This document shows, one piece after another, positions 24,523 to 31,371 of a stretch of 37,134 bases of DNA. The notes beneath the pieces were generated by a model. That model made no database searches. It worked only from the letters and a program-made list of their open reading frames with translations, and had not been told where the DNA came from. The DNA is from Granulicella sp. (lineage in GTDB: Bacteria > Acidobacteriota > Terriglobia > Terriglobales > Acidobacteriaceae), in assembly GCA_003142235.1 (NCBI GenBank), contig PLOU01000140.1:1-37134 (forward strand), written 5' to 3'. Within the stretch, counting starts at the first letter, position 1. The number at the start of each line of letters is the position of its first letter. The position numbers and the translations under genes were made by a program.

Positions 24523-26037
24523 ATGAAAGACCTGAAGCAGCGCGGGCTGCGCATCTTCCAGTGGTTCGAGAAACGCACCGGCCTGCTGAAGCCGCTTGAA
24601 GAGATGGCCCGGCATCCTACGCCGTCTTCTGCCGCCAGTTGGTGGTACGTCTTTGGCAGCGCGGCCATGGTGCTGTTGATCATGCAGGTGATGACCGGCA
24701 TTCTGCTGGCCCTGGTCTATTCGCCCAGCGCGAGCAATGCCTACGCCAGCCTGCAATTCATCAATCACAACCTGCGGCTGGGCTGGTTTTTGCGCGCCAT
24801 GCACGGATGGGGATCGGACTTCATGATCGCCATCGTGCTCATTCACATGATGCAGGTTTTTCTCTTTGGCGCATACAAATATCCGCGCGAGCTGACCTGG
24901 ATCGCGGGCGTCTTTCTGCTCTTGCTCACCCTGGGCATGGCCTTCACCGGACAGGTGTTGCGCTTCGATCAGGACGCCTACTGGGGCCTGGGCATTGGCG
25001 CTTCCGTCACCAGCCGCATTCCGTTCATCGGCGCTCCCATGGTGCATCTCTTGCTGGGCGGACCGATCATCGGCGGCGCCACGCTTTCGCGCTTCTTTGC
25101 GCTGCACGTCTTCCTGATTCCCGCTCTGCTGCTGGCCTTCGTGGGACTGCACCTGCTGATGGTTCTGCGCCTGGGAATCAATGAATGGCCGATGCCGGGG
25201 CGTCTGGTGCGCAAGTCGGATTATGACCGCAATTACGTGGCTTTGACCAAATCCACCGGCGTTCCTTTCGTGCCGGATGCCGCGTGGAAAGACGCTGTCT
25301 TTGCGGCAGTCATCCTGCTTGCCGTGATGGCCTGCGCTTTCTTCTTCGGTCCCTTTGGCCCGGGCGGCCAGCCGGATCCGACCATCATTCAAACCGTGCC
25401 GCGTCCCGACTTCTTCTTCCTCTGGCTCTATGCCGTGCTGGCCTTCCTGCCGCCGGAGATGGAGACTCCAGCCCTGCTGATTGCTCCCGTGGCGATCGTC
25501 GGCGGACTGCTCTTGTTGCCGCTGATTGCAGGCGAGGGAGAGAAGCATTGGTCGCGCCGGCCGGTTGCGGTCCTCATGGTCACGCTGATCGCTGTCACGC
25601 TGGGCACATTCACTCACCTTGGCCTTCATACGCCGTGGAGTCCGGCGATGGATTCGTGGTCCAGCGATCCCGTGCCGGCGTCTTTTGTCGAGCATAGAAC
25701 CCCGCTGGAACGGCGCGGCGCCTTGCTGCTGCAACAGAAGCAGTGCCGCAACTGCCATTCCATTGGAGGCGTGGGAGGAAGGCGCGGCCCCGCTCTGGAT
25801 GCGGTTGCAACCGAGATGACCGGGGACCAGATCGTTCGCCAGATTCTGCAAGGCGGCGGCAATATGCCGGCCTACGGCAAGGCGCTCAGCCCGGAAGAAA
25901 CCACCGCCATCACGCAGTACCTGCGAACGCTGCGCGGACCAGGATTGCGTCCGGCGGCCGATGCTTCGCAGGGCTTGCAGCCACAGAACGCCTCGCATCC
26001 GGTTGACTCAACCAAGGGTGCATCGGGTGCGCCATGA
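24523..26037 (+). CDS. Cytochrome b fused to a cytochrome c domain
   Basis: A 504-residue protein whose ATG directly follows the Rieske stop. The first part is the cytochrome b N-terminal domain with four helices and heme-ligand histidines in RAMHGWGS/IHMMQVF and FALHVFL/VGLHLLM. The C-terminal cytochrome b part follows, with RPDFFFLW in the place of the Qo PEWY motif; an Asp there is typical of enzymes using menaquinone-like low-potential quinols (family knowledge; inferred here). From about residue 395 a cytochrome c domain has CRNCH and a late Met (NMPAY). It is the quinol-oxidising core of a bc-type complex. Its end overlaps the next gene by ATGA. Confidence 0.93.
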   Translation: MKDLKQRGLRIFQWFEKRTGLLKPLEEMARHPTPSSAASWWYVFGSAAMVLLIMQVMTGILLALVYSPSASNAYASLQFINHNLRLGWFLRAMHGWGSDFMIAIVLIHMMQVFLFGAYKYPRELTWIAGVFLLLLTLGMAFTGQVLRFDQDAYWGLGIGASVTSRIPFIGAPMVHLLLGGPIIGGATLSRFFALHVFLIPALLLAFVGLHLLMVLRLGINEWPMPGRLVRKSDYDRNYVALTKSTGVPFVPDAAWKDAVFAAVILLAVMACAFFFGPFGPGGQPDPTIIQTVPRPDFFFLWLYAVLAFLPPEMETPALLIAPVAIVGGLLLLPLIAGEGEKHWSRRPVAVLMVTLIAVTLGTFTHLGLHTPWSPAMDSWSSDPVPASFVEHRTPLERRGALLLQQKQCRNCHSIGGVGGRRGPALDAVATEMTGDQIVRQILQGGGNMPAYGKALSPEETTAITQYLRTLRGPGLRPAADASQGLQPQNASHPVDSTKGASGAP

Positions 26038-26867
26038 ACGATGCCAATGCCTGGCAGGACCTCATGCGCGATTGGACCCTGCCGCTGCCTTTGACGTGCA
26101 GCATCGCGCTCTCGGCCGTTGTCTATTTCGTCGGATGGATGCGTATCCGGCGCACGCGGCCCAGGCAGTTTCCCGTGTGGCGGCTCTGCTGCTTTGAACT
26201 GGGCATGGCAGTCTTGTGGGGCGCGATTGCTTCGCCCATGGACGAGTTGGCCGACGCTCTGCTCAGCGCGCACATGATCGAGCATCTGCTGCTGATGTCG
26301 GTTGTTCCTCCGCTGGTTCTGTTGGCAGCGCCGGTAGTCCCCATGCTGCGCGGGCTGCCGCGGTGGGCTTTGTTTGTGCTGCGTCCGCTGCTCCGGGCGG
26401 CATGGTTGCGGCGCGCATTCGGTTTTTTATTGAAGCCCCTTCCAGCATGGCTGATGATGAACCTGACCTTCCTCGCCTGGCACGTGCCGGCGGCTTACGA
26501 CTTTGCCTTGGAAAATGAGGCTTGGCACGACATCGAGCACCTGTGCTTTCTGCTCACGTCGCTGCTCTTCTGGAATTGCCTGATTCGTCCCTGGCCATCG
26601 CGCAAGCGGCACTTCGGATGGATGCTGTTGCCCTATCTGGTGGGCGCGGACCTGGTCAACACCATGCTCTCGGCTTCGCTGGCCTTCTGCGGACGCCCGG
26701 TGTATCTCTACTACGTCAAGAACCCGAATCCATTTGGCGTTTCGCTGCTCGACGATCAAGTGCTGGGCGCGATGCTGATGTGGGTCTTTGGTTCGATCGC
26801 CTTTCTGGGACCGGCCATGTGGATTACGGTACGGCTGCTCGATCAACGCAAGGAGCGTCTCGCATGA
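26034..26867 (+). CDS. ctaG: Cytochrome c oxidase assembly protein, CtaG (caa3) family
   Basis: A 277-residue membrane protein with about seven helices. The conserved histidines of the caa3-type CtaG family (PF09678-like) are visible in SAHMIEHLLLM, TFLAWHVPAAYD and EAWHDIEHLCF, and the loop DDQVLGAMLMWVFG is typical of the C-terminus. This family is needed for maturation of caa3 oxidase, probably for copper or heme insertion; it is unrelated to the Cox11-type CtaG. Overlaps both neighbours by four bases (ATGA at each end), which indicates translational coupling. Confidence 0.9.
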   Translation: MNDANAWQDLMRDWTLPLPLTCSIALSAVVYFVGWMRIRRTRPRQFPVWRLCCFELGMAVLWGAIASPMDELADALLSAHMIEHLLLMSVVPPLVLLAAPVVPMLRGLPRWALFVLRPLLRAAWLRRAFGFLLKPLPAWLMMNLTFLAWHVPAAYDFALENEAWHDIEHLCFLLTSLLFWNCLIRPWPSRKRHFGWMLLPYLVGADLVNTMLSASLAFCGRPVYLYYVKNPNPFGVSLLDDQVLGAMLMWVFGSIAFLGPAMWITVRLLDQRKERLA

Positions 26868-27886
26868 ATCCTTCCTTACAAATAGCCGAAGAGCCGCTGG
26901 TTTCCATCGGCAGCCTGCCGCCATCGTCCCCCGCGCGCAACCAGCCGGTCCCGCATCCGATTCACATTCATGCGCCCAGTCCCGGGGCCACGGCAACGCT
27001 GCTGCACGACTGCTTTGTACTCTTCAAAGTGCGAGTTGTGACGCTTGTGCTGGTCACCGCGTGGGGCGGCTACTATCTGGGCGCGATGGACTCCGGCGTA
27101 TCCAGCGTGCAGCGCGGCTTGCTCGGTGCATTGTTGGGCATCGGGCTGGTCTCCGCCGGCGCCGGAGCGCTCAATGAAGCCCTGGAACGCAAGACCGACG
27201 CGCGGATGAAACGCACCGCCGATCGCCCCCTCGCCGCTGGACGCTTCTCGCTTGCGCAGGGTGTGATGGCCGGCATGGGCGCGCTGTCCCTGGGCGCGTT
27301 GGACCTGCATTTCTTCGCCAATCCACTCACCACGCTGCTGGCGCTGCTGACCGCGTTTGCCTACGTTGCGGTGTACACGCCGCTCAAGCGCGTTACCCCT
27401 CTGGCCACTTTCATCGGTGCATTTCCCGGCGCCATGGGGCCGATGCTGGGATGGACAGCGGCGCGTGGACGCATCGAGTGGCCCGGCGTTGCGCTCTTCG
27501 CCATTCTCCTGGTCTGGCAATTTCCCCACTTCATGTCCATCGCCTGGCTCTATCGCGAAGACTATGCGCGCGCGGGCATTCGTATGCTTCCGGTTGTGCA
27601 TCCGGATGGATGGTCCACCGTGGTTCAGGCCCTGGTCTTTGCCGTCCTGATGATTCCTGTAAGCCTCGCGCCGTGGCGGCTGGGCATGGCGAGCGGAACC
27701 TATGCGGTTCTGGCTGTCCTGCTCGGCTTGATCTATCTGGCATATACTCTTCGCTTCATGCGTATCCTGCTCCCTATCCCCGAGGCAGAAAGCCGCATGG
27801 TGGCCCGCGATCTCCTCAAGGTGAGCGTGCTCTATCTGCCGCTGCTCTTCACCATATTGATGCTGTGCGCTACGCGCAGTTTATGA
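26864..27886 (+). CDS. ctaB: Protoheme IX farnesyltransferase (heme O synthase)
   Basis: A 340-residue UbiA-family prenyltransferase with about nine helices. It adds a farnesyl group to protoheme to make heme O, the substrate of ctaA. The first Asp-rich-type motif is NEALERKTDARMKRTADRPL (N-x3-[DE]-x3-D pattern) and the second is WREDYARAG-like YREDYARAG, with YTPLKRVTPLATFIGAFPG between them. The N-terminal 45 residues are a Pro/His-rich extension (HPIHIHAP). The ATG overlaps the ctaG stop. Together with ctaA it gives the heme A needed by CoxA. Confidence 0.95.
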   Translation: MNPSLQIAEEPLVSIGSLPPSSPARNQPVPHPIHIHAPSPGATATLLHDCFVLFKVRVVTLVLVTAWGGYYLGAMDSGVSSVQRGLLGALLGIGLVSAGAGALNEALERKTDARMKRTADRPLAAGRFSLAQGVMAGMGALSLGALDLHFFANPLTTLLALLTAFAYVAVYTPLKRVTPLATFIGAFPGAMGPMLGWTAARGRIEWPGVALFAILLVWQFPHFMSIAWLYREDYARAGIRMLPVVHPDGWSTVVQALVFAVLMIPVSLAPWRLGMASGTYAVLAVLLGLIYLAYTLRFMRILLPIPEAESRMVARDLLKVSVLYLPLLFTILMLCATRSL

Positions 27887-27893
27887 GAAAGCG

Positions 27894-27981
27894 ATGAAGA
27901 CTGCTTCGTCCGGTCCAAGGATTCGTCCGCAAACTCCCCGCAACGTCCTCGCTGCCATTCTGGTGGTCAGCGGGGTTTTCG
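27894..27981 (+). pseudogene. 5' remnant of the next cox-operon gene
   Basis: ATG at 27894 follows ctaB by 7 bp and has a GAGAAAG site. It encodes a typical N-terminus (MKTASSGPRIRPQTPRNVLA then AILVVSGV, a membrane helix start). The helix breaks off near 27980, where coding for an E1-like protein on the other strand begins. The frame continues to 28076 but without sense. The gene was probably an oxidase assembly factor, but the identity cannot be told. Confidence 0.55.
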
Positions 27982-28847
27982 TCAGAATTGAAAACATTCA
28001 GACGGATTTTACGGTACTCGATGGCCGTCGCACCCAGCCCAGCATCAATTTTGTATTCGAAGCCACAGCGGCCTAGGATGCGCCGAGGAGGCATCCGATC
28101 GAGCCCGGCCAACGCTATGCCAGGTTCTTGTTGAGACCGCAGGAGATGTTCATCGAGACGGCGGTCGATCCGGCGAACTTGAAATCCTCGCGCAGTTGCC
28201 CATTCCTCGGCAAGACGTGTTTTTAGCAAGTTGTACCGGCCACGCTGCACGAGCACAAACGTACCCCAATTCTCACGCCCGACAATTTGATCGTCCTGAA
28301 GGAAGAGCATGACATCTTCAGGTCTGGAGTATGGCTGAAGTGCGAGGGACCAGAGGTAAGCCTGCCCCAAATTGCCTAGCCCAACCAACCAGAGACCGCC
28401 GGGCAGAAGAACTTGGTCGAAGCTTGGAGCATCCTGAATGTCATTGACGTCGCTTGCTTGGCCCGACCAGAGCGATAAATCTTGGGTGTTTCTGCCAGCT
28501 CGAAGGTCTCCTTGTTTGAACAAAAACGCCTGCCCGACGGCAAGCGCTCCTGCGGCAACACCAGCAAGGGGACAATCGCTGCGGCCTATGGCGCGTGGAT
28601 TGTCGGCGGGAGTGGTTCCGGCGATCCAGCCATCCCAAACGGCCTGTACAGAAAGACCTTGATATCGTGTAGCACCATTCGAATTTGTGGACACCGATTC
28701 GACCCAAGCAACATGGTCGTGAGCAGGGTCTACATACACGCTATGCGGCGTTGGATTGTGGTCTTCGTAGATAGTGGGATCAATCTTGTTCAAGTCATCG
28801 GCATGTTGGGGCCAATTTGAGGCGTCACATTTCGCCTCCCTAAGCAA
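27975..28847 (-). pseudogene. E1/ThiF-like adenylyltransferase, truncated at its C-terminus
   Basis: About 290 codons of coherent coding. Residues 75-110 are an alanine-rich helical segment (AGVAAGALAVGQAFLF). The Rossmann nucleotide site is LWLVGLGNLGQAYLW (GxGxxG at 156-161), followed by the acidic end of the next strand and the ENxxG element (LQDDQIVGRENWG), then R-x3-LLK (residues 204-209), and IALAGLDRMPPRRILG plus YKIDAGLGAT. This is the order of ubiquitin-activating E1/ThiF/MoeB enzymes that adenylate a small protein C-terminus. The part after about residue 290 reads antisense through the cox remnant, so the natural end is lost. No clear start: TTG at 28847 is only the first available; the frame is open to 28872. 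Lower GC than neighbours. May derive from a ubiquitin-like or defence operon. Confidence 0.6.
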
Positions 28848-28871
28848 CAGATCGAAACCTTGTGAAGGACT

Positions 28872-29263
28872 CTATGCTCACCAATGAGGCCTCCACACCA
28901 CTTGACATACGCGGTATGCGATTACGAGGAGCGAGAGCGATAGCCAAGACCGCTCACACATCTATCACGACAACAGTCGCCGCAACGGGCCGCCGCGATC
29001 TAAGGCATTGGTCCTGAGTTCGAGCCCAACCCTCTCGCCTGTACCGCTCGTCGGAAGACTCCGCGACTTACTTCTTTTTGAGATGTTGGCCAGACCGCCC
29101 GTGAGGAGCGCGGCTCAGAATCTGAGGCCCATCCTCACCCCCCGGTCCCATCCGATGGCTCCACACGTTTCGCAGAATCAATTACATGGGAGCTCCTGCT
29201 CGAAATTAGAATAGAAGAAATCTCGGTGCTCAGGGCCTCAGCTTTGGAGACGTTCTCCGCAAA
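28872..29263. other. About 390 bp without a recognisable gene
   Basis: No recognised gene is seen on either strand. From about 29082 to the IS end, the plus-strand frame is open and encodes ITWELLLEIRIEEISVLRAS then ALETFSANWFK. If the IS1595-type element and one target copy are removed, this frame continues without a stop into 30312-30561 and on into the ferredoxin. Whether this is a real gene is uncertain. Confidence 0.35.
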
Positions 29264-29272
29264 TTGGTTCAA

Positions 29273-29297
29273 GTGGGGTAGCTGCCTTAGTACAGTA
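29273..29297 (+). repeat. Left inverted repeat of the IS
   Basis: 25 bp matching the reverse complement of 30278-30302 without mismatch. The transposase stop lies just inside it. Confidence 0.92.
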
Positions 29298-29301
29298 GCC
29301 A

Positions 29302-30264
29302 CTACAGGTTGTGTTTTGAGGTCGTATGGGTGGCTCTTGATGGCCGATACCGCATCGGCTGTGTTGCCACAGCATTTTCCAGCAAGCGATAGAAGAGCAT
29401 TCCCCGACGGCGTGATTTCCTGCGATTGAAGCGAAAGGCGAACTCATCCAGGTATGCATCCAGATGCGCGGCGGTGACCGAACCTTGATGCGTTCCCAGC
29501 AGCCAACGTTTCAGCAGCGATGCGATCTTATGGACCCCCGGCATGACCACATGCGCTGGATCGCCGCTACTGGAGATACTGACAGCATGATGCTGGTAGC
29601 CTTCCTTTGCCAACCCCGCATAGCCCTTCCAGCCATCGGTGCGCACCTGTGATCCCGGCTCAATTGCGAACTGCACAAAGGGAATCAGACTGCGTGAGGA
29701 AGCATCCACTACCCGCTTGAGCCGCACCCGCCCGAAGCCTATCGGTGAAAGCACTTCGATCGCGATGGCCACGATGAACTTACGTTCCGTGCCGCGTCCG
29801 CCTTGCTCGATGCCGCCCACATAGGTTTCGTCTACCTCAACTGAGCCTTGGAGTCGCTCGCGGCCAGGACGCACCATGGCGGCCCGCAACTTGCGCAGCA
29901 TCGTCCAGGCCGTCTGATAGCTGCCCAGGCCGAGAAGTCGCTGTAGGCCCAACGCGCTGACGCCATACTTCTGGTTGGTCATGAACCAGATGGTGGTAAA
30001 CCAGTCGGCCAGCGGTACGCGGCTGCGGTCGAAGATCGTTCCTGCCGTCACAGACACTTTGCGAGCACAGCCAGCACAGGTCCATCGCCCGTTGGGCAAG
30101 CGCCAACCCTTTTCACTGGAGCATTTTGGACATGTAAAACCATTCGGCCAGCGCAAGCGCTCCAAGTAGGCAATGCAGGCTTGTTCATCCGGGAACCAAG
30201 CTCGGAACTGCTGCCAAGTGGCCGGATAATCAAGCCCCAAATCGAGTTTTGCCTCGGAAACCAC
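29302..30264 (-). CDS. IS1595 family transposase (ISXO2-like)
   Basis: A 320-residue protein with GTG at 30264. The N-terminal zinc ribbon has CPKC (about residues 45-48) and CAGC. The DDE-like domain begins VEVDETYVGG (first catalytic Asp), then RTDGWKGY (second), and ends with a region around VHKIASLLKRWLLGTHQGSV and FRFNRRKSR, the third-motif area of this family. It cuts and pastes the element using its terminal inverted repeats. The length is typical for the family and the frame is undisturbed, so the enzyme may be active. The stop overlaps nothing and lies 4 bp inside the left repeat. Confidence 0.93.
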   Translation of the reverse strand: MVSEAKLDLGLDYPATWQQFRAWFPDEQACIAYLERLRWPNGFTCPKCSSEKGWRLPNGRWTCAGCARKVSVTAGTIFDRSRVPLADWFTTIWFMTNQKYGVSALGLQRLLGLGSYQTAWTMLRKLRAAMVRPGRERLQGSVEVDETYVGGIEQGGRGTERKFIVAIAIEVLSPIGFGRVRLKRVVDASSRSLIPFVQFAIEPGSQVRTDGWKGYAGLAKEGYQHHAVSISSSGDPAHVVMPGVHKIASLLKRWLLGTHQGSVTAAHLDAYLDEFAFRFNRRKSRRRGMLFYRLLENAVATQPMRYRPSRATHTTSKHNL

Positions 30265-30277
30265 TACATATAGATCT

Positions 30278-30302
30278 TACTGTACTAAGGCAGCTACCCC
30301 AC
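30278..30302 (-). repeat. Right inverted repeat of the IS
   Basis: 25 bp, the exact inverse of 29273-29297, followed by the second copy of the TTGGTTCAA target duplication. Confidence 0.92.
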
Positions 30303-30323
30303 TTGGTTCAAACTCAGAGTGCC

Positions 30324-30336
30324 TGGGGACGCCAAT
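30324..30336 (+). repeat. Candidate attachment-site repeat, right copy
   Basis: TGGGGACGCCAAT, identical and in the same direction as the tRNA 3' end at 16808-16820. It lies 13 bp after the IS target duplication. Chance occurrence of a given 13-mer in a window this size is low, but coincidence is not excluded. Confidence 0.4.
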
Positions 30337-30561
30337 CCAATCCATCCGCAAGAGACACCGTATGGAGCTGCTCGCAGGGGAATGCATCTGTCCGCCTCGC
30401 ACGCCGTTGCGCTGATCGGCCCACAGGGGTGTGACTGGGGTCACCGACCACGCGGCGATCCGCCGATACTCTGGGATTGGGTTCCCGGAAATGAGGGAGC
30501 GGGCCGGCAGCAAATCGCCCGCGGAGATCAATCGGCCCATCCCTTGAAAGTGAGCGAGACC

Positions 30562-30813
30562 ATGGCGTATGTAATTACCGATGCATGTGTGAAGGATTTT
30601 CTGTGCGCGACGGAGTGTCCCACTAACGCGGTTCATCCCACGAGCGATGAGGCCGGCGCAGACTCTGTGACGCAGTTGTTCATCAATCCCGACGAGTGCA
30701 TCGACTGCGGCAACTGCATCTCGGTGTGCCCCTCGAATGCGATCTTCCCCATCGACGAACTCCCCGCCGACAAAGCGGCATTCACGGAGAAGAACGCCGC
30801 GCACTTCCAATAA
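30562..30813 (+). CDS. 7Fe-type ferredoxin (FdxA-like)
   Basis: An 83-residue protein, ATG at 30562; the frame is open upstream, but homology begins here (MAYVITDAC is a typical start). Seven cysteines are present: 9, 15, 19, 46, 49, 52, 56. The run CIDCGNCISVCP gives the classical [4Fe-4S] set together with Cys19. Cys9, Cys15 and Cys56 would hold a [3Fe-4S] cluster, as in Azotobacter-type seven-iron ferredoxins, but the first spacing is C-x5-C-x3-C rather than C-x7-C-x3-C. A soluble electron carrier; partner unknown. A terminator lies 55 bp behind the stop. Confidence 0.85.
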   Translation: MAYVITDACVKDFLCATECPTNAVHPTSDEAGADSVTQLFINPDECIDCGNCISVCPSNAIFPIDELPADKAAFTEKNAAHFQ

Positions 30814-30868
30814 ATCCGGGAGTGCCTCGGGCTGCCCAGGCAGCCATAGACCGCGCCACTCTCCCAGG

Positions 30869-30910
30869 AAACGCCTGGGCCTCGTCGGTTCACGGGGTCC
30901 AGGCGTTTTG
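30869..30910 (+). terminator. Strong stem-loop terminator after the ferredoxin gene
   Basis: AAACGCCTGG (30869-30878) pairs with CCAGGCGTTT (30899-30908) around a 20-nt loop, ending in TTTTG. A second small hairpin (GGCTGCC/GGCAGCC) lies just before it at 30830-30845. Confidence 0.7.
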
Positions 30911-30917
30911 TCTCTAA

Positions 30918-31017
30918 GAACCTGTTTAAAAACTAGCAGAGGAACCAGGTAAGGAATATGCTTCTGGGCTTGTTTTTCATAGTTTGGAAGCATGTATGCT
31001 TAGTTTTAAACAGGTTC
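30918..31017. mobile_element. 100-bp MITE-like element
   Basis: Imperfect terminal inverted repeats of about 21 bp: GAACCTGTTTAAAAACTAGC at the left and, read inward from the right, GAACCTGTTTAAAACTAAGC (one inserted base). TAA flanks both sides (30915-30917 and 31018-31020), a 3-bp target duplication like that of some IS5-group elements. It codes for no protein and is AT-rich compared with its surroundings. Confidence 0.75.
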
Positions 31018-31092
31018 TAAGATATTCAGGCAAAATATTTCGACGCACCAATAGCTGTGCAAAACTCGGCACCTATGATGTATGCGCTGATC

Positions 31093-31324
31093 TTAGACTA
31101 ACTCCGAGTCCAACCCGATAGCCTTCAATGCAGCCTGCATCCGTGCAGCCTTGGCCTCCACAAACAGATTCGCAGCGCGTTTTTTTGTGGAGACTGTAGG
31201 GAAGACCAGAAATTGTGGTCTCAGGATCAACGAATAAGTCTGCATTTGTTGTGGGCCCACCACCAATGTTTGGACCAACGAATCGACCTGCATAATCGCC
31301 GGATGTAATCTTGATTTTCTTCAT
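31093..31324 (-). pseudogene. Small unknown gene with a frameshift at an A7 run
   Basis: ATG at 31324 follows AGGA with good spacing. The first frame encodes MKKIKITSGDYAGRFVGPNI and continues to LPYSLHKK. The frame then carrying a sensible ending (KKRAANLFVEAKAARMQAAL then KAIGLDSELV) is the neighbouring one. The switch falls at seven consecutive A on the coding strand (31180-31186). One base gained or lost there would restore a single protein of about 76 residues. It follows the decarboxylase gene by 47 bp. The cause may be mutation, sequencing error or programmed slippage. No family is recognised. Confidence 0.6.
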
Positions 31325-31371
31325 AGATTATCCTGGCGCGCAAGGGCAGCACAGCACGATGGGATCTGCTA

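Larger units (their letters stand above)
29273..30302. mobile_element. IS1595-type insertion sequence, apparently complete
   Basis: About 1030 bp bounded by perfect 25-bp inverted repeats that begin GTGGGGTAGCTGCCTTAGTA (29273-29297 and 30278-30302). TTGGTTCAA occurs on both sides (29264-29272 and 30303-30311), an 8- or 9-bp target duplication; the IS1595 family normally makes 8 bp, and the exact border is ambiguous because terminal bases match the target. It holds one transposase gene on the minus strand, apparently intact. Confidence 0.92.

Noticed and set aside
24406-25998. 530-codon minus-strand frame opposite the cytochrome b-c gene
   Set aside because: Antisense shadow with Gln/His/Arg-rich sequence and no domain; the plus-strand gene is certain.
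29011-29050. tRNA-like T-arm (GAGTTCGAGCCC) near the E1-like remnant
   Set aside because: The T stem does not pair and no acceptor or anticodon arm can be drawn.
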